From contig CALUMM010000010.1 in the NCBI GenBank assembly GCA_944321755.1, positions 1-58,706 on the forward strand: a stretch of 58,706 bases of DNA, given 5' to 3'. Positions 7,947-15,820 of this stretch are shown here, piece after piece; positions within the stretch are counted from its first letter, which is position 1; the number at the start of each line of letters is the position of its first letter. The notes under the pieces are model-generated. The model worked only from the letters and a program-made list of their open reading frames with translations, did not search any database and was not told the origin of the DNA. The DNA is from an uncultured Alistipes sp. (GTDB taxonomy: Bacteria; Bacteroidota; Bacteroidia; Bacteroidales; Rikenellaceae). A program made the position numbers and the translations under genes.

Positions 7947-9302
7947 ATGTCGAAAATCATTACATTACGCAAGGGTTTAGACATCAATCTGGTGGGCAAA
8001 CCCCAGGAGTCGCTGGCGGAAGCGCCGATGGCTTCGGAGTATGCCCTCTCGCCCCTGGATTTCGAGGGAGTGACACCGAAATTGCTGGTTAAGGTGGGTG
8101 ATCGGGTGAAGGCCGGTACGGCGTTGTTCTTCAACAAGTTCAACGAGCGCGTACTCTTCACGTCTCCCGTCAGCGGCACGGTGTCGGCCATCAATCGGGG
8201 CGAGAAGCGCAAGGTGCTTTCGGTGGCTGTGACCCCGGACTCCAGGCAGGAGTACGAGCCGTTCACGGTTCCGAGCCTCGAAAAGGCCTCGCGCGAGGAG
8301 ATAGTCGAACTTTTGCTCCGTTCGGGCCTGTGGCCGATGGTCGTTCAGCGGCCTTACGGCATCATTGCGGATCCCGCGGACACGCCGAAGTCGATTTTTG
8401 TTTCGGCGTTTGATTCGGCGCCCCAGGCTCCGGACTACAATTTCGCGCTGAAAGGCGAACAGAAGAACCTCCAGACGGGTATCGAGGTGCTCCGCAAGCT
8501 CACTCCGGGGAAGGTTCACCTCTCGGTTCGCGCGAAGAGCGAAGGTCAGATGCCCCAGCTCAAGGGTGTCGAGTTGCACACCTTTGCCGGGAAACACCCC
8601 GTGGGTAACGTGGGCGTGCAGATCCACCACATCGACCCGATCAACAAGGGCGATCTGGTCTGGACGGTGAACATCCAGGATCTGGCGATTATCGGCCGCC
8701 TGTTCAACGAGGGGCGTGTCGACCGGACGAAGACGATCGCCGTAGCGGGCTCGGAGATCGAGCACCCGCAGTACGTGCGCGTCATCGACGGCGCGAAGGT
8801 CGATTCGATCGTCAAGGGCAATGTCAAGGCGCAGCAGGAGGGCGACTCCGTGCGTTTCATTTCGGGGAACGTGCTGACCGGCACGAAGACGTCGCTCGAC
8901 GGCTTTCTGGGCTTCTATGCCCACCAACTGACGGCCATCCCCGAGGGCGACAAGTACGAGCTGCTGGGCTGGGCGATGCCGCGCTTCAAGAAGTTCTCGG
9001 TATCGCGGGCCTACTTCTCGTGGCTGTGCCCGCGCAAGGCCTACGATCTGGATACGAACCTGAACGGCGGTGAACGTCCCTTCGTGGTGACGGGCCTCTA
9101 TGAGCAGTATCTGCCGATGGACATCTACCCGATGTACCTGCTGAAGGCGTGCCTGGCGGGCGACATCGAGAAGATGGAGAACCTGGGCATCTACGAGGTC
9201 ACGGAGGAGGATTTTGCGCTGTGCGAGTTCGTGGATCCCTCGAAGATCGAGATCCAGCAGATCATCCGCGACGGTATTAACTTAATGATCAAGGAGGCTT
9301 AA
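7947..9302 (+). CDS. nqrA: Na+-translocating NADH:quinone reductase subunit A
   Basis: The 451-residue cytoplasmic subunit of Na+-NQR, which couples NADH oxidation by quinone to sodium export. It starts ITLRKGLDINLVGKPQ, the characteristic NqrA opening, followed by a barrel-sandwich-like segment (VGDRVKAGTALFFNKFNER). Later family segments include GGERPFVVTGLYEQYLPMD and the end EIQQIIRDGINLMIKEA. It is the first of six tightly packed genes, nqrABCDEF, with 2 bp to nqrB. The length is normal. Confidence 0.96.
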   Translation: MSKIITLRKGLDINLVGKPQESLAEAPMASEYALSPLDFEGVTPKLLVKVGDRVKAGTALFFNKFNERVLFTSPVSGTVSAINRGEKRKVLSVAVTPDSRQEYEPFTVPSLEKASREEIVELLLRSGLWPMVVQRPYGIIADPADTPKSIFVSAFDSAPQAPDYNFALKGEQKNLQTGIEVLRKLTPGKVHLSVRAKSEGQMPQLKGVELHTFAGKHPVGNVGVQIHHIDPINKGDLVWTVNIQDLAIIGRLFNEGRVDRTKTIAVAGSEIEHPQYVRVIDGAKVDSIVKGNVKAQQEGDSVRFISGNVLTGTKTSLDGFLGFYAHQLTAIPEGDKYELLGWAMPRFKKFSVSRAYFSWLCPRKAYDLDTNLNGGERPFVVTGLYEQYLPMDIYPMYLLKACLAGDIEKMENLGIYEVTEEDFALCEFVDPSKIEIQQIIRDGINLMIKEA

Positions 9303-9304
9303 AG

Positions 9305-10465
9305 ATGGGACTTCGCAAATTCATGGATAAAATCAAGCCCACGTTCTCGAAAGGCGGGAAACTGGGCTTCCTGGAGTCGACGTTCGATGCGTTCGAAACG
9401 TTCCTCTTCGTGCCGAACACGACGACCGTGAAGGGCGCGCACATCCGGGACTGCAACGACATGAAACGCACGATGATCATGGTTGTTCTGGCCCTGATGC
9501 CGGCGTTCCTGTTCGGTTGCTGGTGGACCGGCGCACAGGTGGGTCTGGAAGGATTCCGGGCCTTCTTCTACGGACTGGTGCGGGTGCTGCCGATGGTGTG
9601 CGTGTCGTACATCGTGGGTCTGGCCATCGAATTCTATTTCGCACAGGTGCGCGGGCATGAGGTCAACGAGGGCTTCCTCGTGACGGGACTTCTCATTCCG
9701 ATGATCTTCCCCGTTTCGACGCCGCTGTGGATGGTGGGCCTCTCGACGGCCTTTGCCGTGATCTTCGGCAAGGAGGTCTTCGGCGGTACGGGCATGAACG
9801 TCTTCAACCCGGCGTTGCTGGCCCGTGCGTTTGCCTTCTTCGCCTATACGCCCTCGATGTCGGGCGAGGCGGTCTGGTACTCGAACTGGACGATGATGGG
9901 CGCACAGGTCGACGGCATCACGGGCGCTACGGCCCTCGAACGGCTCGCCTCCTCGAATGCTGACGTGCTGGCCGGCAAGATCGACGTGGCAAGCATGGGC
10001 TATTCGCCGCTGGATGCCTTCCTGGGCATGATCCCGGGGTCGTTCGGCGAGACCTCGACGCTGGCGATCCTGATCGGCGGCGCCATCCTGCTCTTCACGG
10101 GCATCGCCTCGTGGCGGACGATGGTTTCGGTCTTCGTCGGCGGACTGGCGATGGGTTATCTGTTCCAGGCGCTGGGCGTGACGACGTATCCGGCCTGGTG
10201 GCATCTGATCGTGGGCGGCTTCGCCTTCGGTGCGGTCTTCATGGCTACGGACCCCGTGACCTCGGCCCAGACCAACAAGGGCAAGTACATCGTGGGTCTG
10301 ATGACGGGCGCCCTGGCGGTTCTGATCCGCGTGGTGAACCCGGCCTACCCGGAGGGTATGATGCTTTCGATCCTCTTCATGAACGCGCTGGCACCGCTTG
10401 TAGACTACTTCGTGGTCGAGGCGAACATTTCGCGGCGCAAGAAACGTGTGAAACTCGCAAAATAG
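9305..10465 (+). CDS. nqrB: Na+-translocating NADH:quinone reductase subunit B
   Basis: A 386-residue polytopic membrane subunit related to RnfD, carrying covalent FMN and taking part in quinone reduction and sodium transfer. The FMN-attachment Thr is expected in GITGATALERL, equivalent to the SGAT motif of Vibrio NqrB. About ten hydrophobic helices are visible, for example MIMVVLALMPAFLFGCWW and LAILIGGAILLFTGIASW. The gene starts 2 bp after nqrA and ends 7 bp before nqrC. Confidence 0.96.
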   Translation: MGLRKFMDKIKPTFSKGGKLGFLESTFDAFETFLFVPNTTTVKGAHIRDCNDMKRTMIMVVLALMPAFLFGCWWTGAQVGLEGFRAFFYGLVRVLPMVCVSYIVGLAIEFYFAQVRGHEVNEGFLVTGLLIPMIFPVSTPLWMVGLSTAFAVIFGKEVFGGTGMNVFNPALLARAFAFFAYTPSMSGEAVWYSNWTMMGAQVDGITGATALERLASSNADVLAGKIDVASMGYSPLDAFLGMIPGSFGETSTLAILIGGAILLFTGIASWRTMVSVFVGGLAMGYLFQALGVTTYPAWWHLIVGGFAFGAVFMATDPVTSAQTNKGKYIVGLMTGALAVLIRVVNPAYPEGMMLSILFMNALAPLVDYFVVEANISRRKKRVKLAK

Positions 10466-10472
10466 GGGAACC

Positions 10473-11348
10473 ATGGCAACGAAAAGATTCAAATGCAACG
10501 TTTGCGGCTATATCCACGAAGGGGATGCCGCACCCGCAACGTGTCCCGTTTGCGCGGCTCCGGCATCGGAGTTTACCGAACTGAAGGAGTCGGCCGACGC
10601 GGCGGCTCCGAAGAAGAAGGGGCTGTTCAGCGATACGAACAACAACGCCTATATTGTTCTCTACTCGACGGTGATGGTGGTGATCGTGGCGGTTCTGCTG
10701 GCCGTGGCGGCTCTGGCGCTGAAGCCGCGTCAGGATGCCAACGACCTGAACGAGAAGAAACGCAACATCCTCGCATCGCTGTCGGCCGAAGGCGAGACCT
10801 ACGACCGGTTCATCGACGCCTATGTGGTCGACGCAGAGGGTCAGCGCACCGACGGTGACGTCTTCGCGCTGCTGAACGACCTGCCGACGGCCTTTGCCGA
10901 AGGCAAGTACCCGATCTTCGAGGCGAAGGACGGCCGCGTGGTGATCCCGGTGACGGGAGCAGGCCTGTGGGGGCCGATCTGGGGCTACGTGGCCCTGGAG
11001 AAGGACATGAACACGGTTTCGGGCATCATCATGGCGCACAAGGGTGAGACCCCGGGTCTGGGCGCCGAGATCGCCACGGCGAAGTACCAGTCGAAATTCG
11101 TCGGGAAGACGATTTTCGAGGGTGACGAGTTCGTGTCGGTGACGCTTCGCAAGGGCGGGGCGAAGGACCCTGCGCACGAGGTGGATGCCATTACGGGCGG
11201 CACGAAGACTTCGGACGGAGTGACGGCGATGCTCCGCAACAGTCTGGAGAACTACCTGCCGCTGCTGGAGTCGAAGCGGGCCGCCGCGGAGACGGGGGCT
11301 GCGGCCGGGGAAGTGTCTAACGAAGAAAATGCAGAAAGCCATGAGTAA
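10473..11348 (+). CDS. nqrC: Na+-NQR subunit C with an N-terminal rubredoxin-like domain
   Basis: A 291-residue protein in the nqrC position. Residues 1-35 form a rubredoxin-like zinc/iron ribbon with two CxxC pairs (C8/C11 and C24/C27; [10 protein letters not shown] and [11 protein letters not shown]), similar to the C-terminal domain of rubrerythrins. A linker of about 20 residues leads to one membrane helix at about residues 58-83. The periplasmic FMN-binding domain follows, with the flavin-attachment Thr expected in [11 protein letters not shown]. Ordinary NqrC starts directly at the membrane helix. The extra domain would face the cytoplasm, near the NqrF redox centres. NqrC identity is secure from context and FMN domain; the function of the added domain is unknown. 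Confidence 0.93.
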   Translation: MATKRFKCNVCGYIHEGDAAPATCPVCAAPASEFTELKESADAAAPKKKGLFSDTNNNAYIVLYSTVMVVIVAVLLAVAALALKPRQDANDLNEKKRNILASLSAEGETYDRFIDAYVVDAEGQRTDGDVFALLNDLPTAFAEGKYPIFEAKDGRVVIPVTGAGLWGPIWGYVALEKDMNTVSGIIMAHKGETPGLGAEIATAKYQSKFVGKTIFEGDEFVSVTLRKGGAKDPAHEVDAITGGTKTSDGVTAMLRNSLENYLPLLESKRAAAETGAAAGEVSNEENAESHE

Positions 11349-11967
11349 CAACATGAAATATCTGACGGGTCCGTTCTCTGCGAACAACCCGGTGATCGTT
11401 CAGATTCTGGGAATCTGCTCGGCACTGGCCGTAACCGTCCAGCTCAAGCCCGCGATCGTGATGGCGCTGAGCGTGACGGTGGTGACGGCCTTTTCGAACC
11501 TGGTGATGTCGCTGCTGCGCAACGGTGTTCCGGCGCGTATCCGCATCATCGTGCAGCTGGTGGTGATTGCGGCGCTTGTGATTCTGGTGGACCAGGTGCT
11601 GAAGGCCTACGTCTACGAGATTTCGAAGCAGTTGTCGGTCTACGTGGGTCTGATCATCACGAACTGTATCGTCATGGGCCGTGTGGAGGCCTTCGCCCTG
11701 GGCAACAAGCCGTGGGCGTCGTTCCTCGACGGTATCGGCAACGGCCTGGGTTACGGCATGATCCTGGTGATCGTGGCCTTTTTCCGGGAGTTGTTCGGCT
11801 CGGGGAGCCTGCTGGGCTTCCGGATCATCCCGGAGAGCTGGTACATGACCGAAGGGGGATTCTATTCGAACTGCGGTCTGATGCTCTTCCCGCCGATGGC
11901 GCTGATCATCGTGGGTTGCATCATCTGGGTGCACCGCTCGCGCAACAAGGACTTACAGGAAAAATAG
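11341..11967 (+). CDS. nqrD: Na+-NQR subunit D
   Basis: A 208-residue membrane subunit with about six helices, related to RnfE/RnfA, which helps form the sodium path and an iron-sulfur site in the membrane. Family segments are [20 protein letters not shown], with the conserved Cys, and [19 protein letters not shown]. The start [13 protein letters not shown] at 11341 overlaps the nqrC stop by 8 bp; an ATG four codons upstream (11329) is an alternative. It is followed 11 bp later by nqrE. Confidence 0.95.
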   Translation: MSNNMKYLTGPFSANNPVIVQILGICSALAVTVQLKPAIVMALSVTVVTAFSNLVMSLLRNGVPARIRIIVQLVVIAALVILVDQVLKAYVYEISKQLSVYVGLIITNCIVMGRVEAFALGNKPWASFLDGIGNGLGYGMILVIVAFFRELFGSGSLLGFRIIPESWYMTEGGFYSNCGLMLFPPMALIIVGCIIWVHRSRNKDLQEK

Positions 11968-11978
11968 GAGGGTAGCAT

Positions 11979-12608
11979 ATGGAATCATTGAATATCTTCA
12001 TCCGGTCGATCTTTATCGACAACATGGTCTTCGCCTTCTTCTTCGGCATGTGTTCCTACATCGCCGTATCGAAGAGCGTGAAGACGGCCCTGGGCCTGGG
12101 TGCGGCCGTCACGTTCGTGATGGTGATGACCGTACCGCTGAACTACCTTCTTTATGAGTACATTCTCAAGCCGGGCGCGCTTCATGCGTGGATTCCTGCG
12201 GTTCCGGAGAGTGTGGATCTGAACTTCCTGTCGTTCATCGTCTTCATCGCGACGATTGCGGCGTTCGTGCAGCTGGTCGAGATGATCGTCGAGAAGTTCT
12301 CGCCGACGCTTTACAGCCAGCTGGGCATCTTCCTGCCGCTGATTGCGGTGAACTGTGCGATCATGGGCGGTTCGCTGTTCATGCAGCAGAAGGTCGACGC
12401 CGGGGAATTGGATACGCTGTGGCAGTCGATCGTCTACGGTCTGGGTTCGGGTCTGGGCTGGTGGCTTGCCATCGTGATGATGGCCGCGATTCGCGAGAAG
12501 ACGACCTATTCGCACATTCCCGCGGCGTTGAAGGGCCCGGGTATCGCCTTCATCATCACGGGTCTGATGGGTATCGCCTTCATGATCTTCTCGGGCATTC
12601 AGTTCTAA
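11979..12608 (+). CDS. nqrE: Na+-NQR subunit E
   Basis: A 209-residue membrane subunit homologous to NqrD and RnfA, with inverted topology. It starts MESLNIFIRSIFIDNMVFAF, and the conserved iron-sulfur Cys positions are in FFGMCSYIAVSKSVKTALG and LIAVNCAIMGGSLFM. About six hydrophobic helices are visible. It lies between nqrD (11 bp) and nqrF (20 bp). Confidence 0.96.
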   Translation: MESLNIFIRSIFIDNMVFAFFFGMCSYIAVSKSVKTALGLGAAVTFVMVMTVPLNYLLYEYILKPGALHAWIPAVPESVDLNFLSFIVFIATIAAFVQLVEMIVEKFSPTLYSQLGIFLPLIAVNCAIMGGSLFMQQKVDAGELDTLWQSIVYGLGSGLGWWLAIVMMAAIREKTTYSHIPAALKGPGIAFIITGLMGIAFMIFSGIQF

Positions 12609-12628
12609 TCTAAGAAGAATTCGCAACA

Positions 12629-13891
12629 ATGACTACAACGATTTTAATAGCGATTGCGGCCTTTCTGGTCATCACGCTGGTGCTTGTGGCGCTGCTTTTG
12701 TACGCGAAGGCGAAGCTGACGACGTCGGGGGCCGTTACGATCGACATCAACAACGGCGAGAAGGTCATTACGACGGAGAGCGGCTCGACGCTTCTGTCGA
12801 CGTTGGCCAACAACAAGGTCTTTCTTCCTTCGGCGTGCGGCGGGGGCGGTTCGTGCGGGATGTGCAAGTGCCAGGTTCTGGAGGGCGGTGGCGACATTCT
12901 GCCCACGGAGACGGGCTTCATCACGCGGAAGATGGCCAAGGACCACTGGCGGCTGGGTTGCCAGGTGAAGGTGAAGAACGACCTGAAGATCCGGGTTCCG
13001 GAGGCTGTTCTGGGCGTGAAGAAGTGGGAGTGCACGGTGGTTTCGAACCGCAACATCTCTACGTTCCTCAAGGAGTTCGTGGTGAAGCTTCCGGAGGGTG
13101 AGAACCTGAAGTTCCGCAGCGGCGGCTACATCCAGATCGACATTCCGAAGTACGATGCGATCAAGTTCTCGGACATGGACGTGGACGAGAAGTTCCGTGC
13201 CGACTGGGACAAGATGAAGATGTGGGATCTGGTTACGACGAACCCCGAGCCGACGTTCCGCGCCTATTCGATGGCGAACCACCCGGCCGAAGGGAACATC
13301 ATCATGCTGAACATCCGTATTGCGACACCTCCGTTCGACCGGGCCACGGGCACGTTCATGAAGGTGAACCCGGGTATCTGCTCGTCGTACATCTTCTCGC
13401 GCAAGCCGGGCGACAAGGTGACGATTTCGGGACCTTACGGGGAGTTCTTCCTGCCGGACAACCTGCCCGACACGCAGGAGCTGATCTTCATTGGCGGAGG
13501 TGCCGGTATGGCACCGATGCGTAGCCACATCATGCACCTGTTCAAGACGGAGAAGACGAAGCGTCCGGTCTCGTTCTGGTACGGTGCGCGCGCCATGAAG
13601 GAGGCTCCCTACCTGCACGAGTTCCACGAGATCGAGGAGCAGTTCCCGAACTTCAAGTTCAACCTGGCGCTGGACCGTCCGGATCCGGAGGCCGATGCGG
13701 CAGGTGTTCCCTACACGCCGGGCTTCGTGCACAACGTGCTCTACGAGAACTACCTGAAGCACCATCAGGCACCGGAGGACTGCATCTACCTGATGTGCGG
13801 ACCCCCGATGATGATCTCGTCGGTGGTGAAGATGCTCGATTCGCTGGGCGTACCGCCGGAGAACATTCTCTACGACAACTTCGGCAGTTAG
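12629..13891 (+). CDS. nqrF: Na+-NQR subunit F, NADH-oxidising
   Basis: The 420-residue electron entry subunit. One N-terminal membrane helix (TTTILIAIAAFLVITLVLVA) is followed by a 2Fe-2S ferredoxin domain with the CGGGGSCGMCKC cluster motif and a fourth Cys in RLGCQV. A ferredoxin-reductase module then has the FAD motif RAYSMANHP and the NADH-binding segments FIGGGAGMAPMRSH and YLMCGPPMM. The length and order are standard. It is the last gene of the operon; a strong hairpin follows 26 bp later. Confidence 0.97.
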   Translation: MTTTILIAIAAFLVITLVLVALLLYAKAKLTTSGAVTIDINNGEKVITTESGSTLLSTLANNKVFLPSACGGGGSCGMCKCQVLEGGGDILPTETGFITRKMAKDHWRLGCQVKVKNDLKIRVPEAVLGVKKWECTVVSNRNISTFLKEFVVKLPEGENLKFRSGGYIQIDIPKYDAIKFSDMDVDEKFRADWDKMKMWDLVTTNPEPTFRAYSMANHPAEGNIIMLNIRIATPPFDRATGTFMKVNPGICSSYIFSRKPGDKVTISGPYGEFFLPDNLPDTQELIFIGGGAGMAPMRSHIMHLFKTEKTKRPVSFWYGARAMKEAPYLHEFHEIEEQFPNFKFNLALDRPDPEADAAGVPYTPGFVHNVLYENYLKHHQAPEDCIYLMCGPPMMISSVVKMLDSLGVPPENILYDNFGS

Positions 13892-13917
13892 CCGGAGGGG
13901 TCCGGAAGGACGGAAAA

Positions 13918-13949
13918 GGGGCCGGGATTCGAAATTCGAATCCCGGCCC
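13918..13949 (+). terminator. Terminator hairpin after nqrF
   Basis: A near-continuous inverted repeat (GGGCCGGGATTCGAA with its complement) ends 58 bp after nqrF and is followed by TTCGTTTTG. Confidence 0.8.
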
Positions 13950-13978
13950 TTCGTTTTGCGGCGGGCGGGGCAGGAGGG

Positions 13979-14092
13979 CCGAACCGAACCGAGCTGAACC
14001 GAGCCGAACCGAGCCGAACCGAATCGGGCTGAACCGAGCTGAACCGGGCTGAACCCGGGCCGAACCCGGGCCGGACCCGGGCCGGACCGGGT
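13979..14092 (+). repeat. Tandem array of about 10-bp units
   Basis: About eleven units of the type GAACCGAGCC, drifting to an 11-bp GAACCCGGGCC form at the right-hand end. The array fills the gap between the convergent nqrF and mgtE genes and ends within 10 bp of the mgtE stop codon. Confidence 0.85.
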
Positions 14093-14098
14093 TGGTTT

Positions 14099-15481
14099 TC
14101 AGAGCAGCTTTCCGCTGAGGAAGAGGGCTGCGACGGAGAAGTAGATGATCAACCCGGTAACGTCGGCGAGTGTTGCGACGAAGGGAGCCGAGGCGGTTGC
14201 GGGGTCGAGTCCGAGTCGTTTGAGCAGCAGGGGGATCATGGCACCGGCAAACGTTCCCCAGAGGACGATGAAGAGCAGCGACACGGCGACGCTGACGGCG
14301 ATCCAGATCCAGAACACCCCGTAGTCGTAGATTCCGCAGAGTTGCCAGACGAGGATGCGGATGAATCCGATGGTGCCGAGGATGGTGCCGAGCAGAAGTC
14401 CCGAGAGGAGTTCCTTGCGGAGGACGTACCAGCCGTTCCGGATCGATATTTCTCCGAGCGCCAGGGCGCGGATGATGAGGCTTGCGGCCTGGGAACCGGA
14501 GTTTCCGCCGCTGGAGATGACCAGCGGGACGAAGAGTGCGAGGACGACGGCCCGGGCTATTTCGTCGTCGAAGTATCCCATGGCCAAAGCGGTGAGCATT
14601 TCGCTCAGGAAGAGGATGACGAGCCATCCGGCGCGTTTTTTCACGAGCCCCGGGAGCGGGGTCCGGGTGTATGAGAGTTCGAGTTCTTCGGATCCTCCGA
14701 ACTTCTGGAAATCCTCGGTGGCTTCGGTCCGTTCTATTTCGCGGATTTCGTCCAGGGCGACGATTCCGAGGAGACTGCCTGCGGAATCGGTTACGGGGAG
14801 CAGGGCGGGTCCGCCCTCCTGGAAGGCTGCGGCGACATGCTCGCGGTCGTCGAGGGCCCGGATTGTCTGAAACCCCGCTTTTCCGAACTCCGCGACGTGT
14901 TGTTTCGGGTCTGCGAGCAGCAGTTCCCGAATTCCGACCGTGCGGATCGGGCGCCAGTTTTCATCCACGACGTAGAGTACGTCGATCGACTCGGCTGCGG
15001 CTCCGTATTTGCGGATTCGTGCGAGGGCCTCTTCGGCGGTGGATCCGGGGCGCAGGGCGACGAATCCCGGGGTCATGCTCCGGGCGATGGCGTCGGGGGG
15101 ATATCCCAGGAATCGGAACAGGGCTTCGCGCGCCTCGGCGGGCGTTCGTTCGAGCAGTCGTCTGACGACGCATCCGGGGAGTTCCGCGGCGGGATCGGGA
15201 TATTCGCAGTCGGAGGGCGGCTCCGGCCGTCGGGCTTCGGCGCGGAGTTGCGCGACGATTTCGTCGATGAAACGTTCCTGCTCCTGCGGGTCGAGATCGC
15301 GGAACGCGGTTTCGGCGGAAGCCGCAGGGAGGTTTCGGAAGAGGATTATCCGCTCCGCCTCGCGGGTTTCGCGGATGATTTTCGCCGCCCGAACCGGGTC
15401 CAAAGCGGCGAGTTCCTGCCGGAGCGCCTCCAGATTGTGCGCAGCGAGCAGGAGCGACAGATGCCTTTTGAGTTCTTTCAT
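14099..15481 (-). CDS. mgtE: Magnesium transporter MgtE
   Basis: A 460-residue Mg2+ channel/transporter of the inner membrane. It has the canonical order: an MgtE N-terminal helical domain (residues 1-125, with ALDPVRAAKIIRE and FRDLDPQEQERFIDEI), a CBS pair that senses Mg2+ (about 130-260, including VLYVVDENWRPIRTV and LLPVTDSAGSLLGIVALDEI), and about five membrane helices. The membrane part has the conserved PLVISSGGNSGSQAASLIIR and a terminal LADVTGLIIYF. It is transcribed alone, convergent with nqr. I see no recognisable Mg2+ riboswitch upstream. Confidence 0.95.
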   Translation of the reverse strand: MKELKRHLSLLLAAHNLEALRQELAALDPVRAAKIIRETREAERIILFRNLPAASAETAFRDLDPQEQERFIDEIVAQLRAEARRPEPPSDCEYPDPAAELPGCVVRRLLERTPAEAREALFRFLGYPPDAIARSMTPGFVALRPGSTAEEALARIRKYGAAAESIDVLYVVDENWRPIRTVGIRELLLADPKQHVAEFGKAGFQTIRALDDREHVAAAFQEGGPALLPVTDSAGSLLGIVALDEIREIERTEATEDFQKFGGSEELELSYTRTPLPGLVKKRAGWLVILFLSEMLTALAMGYFDDEIARAVVLALFVPLVISSGGNSGSQAASLIIRALALGEISIRNGWYVLRKELLSGLLLGTILGTIGFIRILVWQLCGIYDYGVFWIWIAVSVAVSLLFIVLWGTFAGAMIPLLLKRLGLDPATASAPFVATLADVTGLIIYFSVAALFLSGKLL

Positions 15482-15820
15482 GGCATGATCTCCTTATGGT
15501 ATCCGCAAGGAGACCGTAGCCGGATCCTTACGGATTCGTGAATAAATCGGTGAATTCGCAGTTTTGATCCGGGCCTTCGTCCATGATTTTTGGTTTTTAG
15601 GGTTTGTTGATTGATCCCGGCCGACCGGGTTTCGGGGGCAAAAATAGTTTTTTTGTCCGGAACCGCCATATTTTGGGGTTTGTTTCTTCGGTTTGTGGGA
15701 CATTTCGGAGGATAAAACCGGAATTTTGGGCGACAAAACGGTGAAAACGGCGGTCTGGATATCGGATTTTGGCGGGAATTTTTTATATTTGTCCAATTGC
15801 AACCTAAAATACTCGAAATT
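15482..15820. promoter_or_regulatory. Divergent promoter region of mgtE and hppA
   Basis: A 339-bp gap, more AT-rich than the flanking genes. CAAAAATA at 15639-15646 reads TATTTTTG on the minus strand and may be the mgtE -7 element. TATATTTG at 15784-15791 is a good -7 element for hppA, 30 bp ahead of its ATG. The -33 partners are poor. No other structure was seen. Confidence 0.45.
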
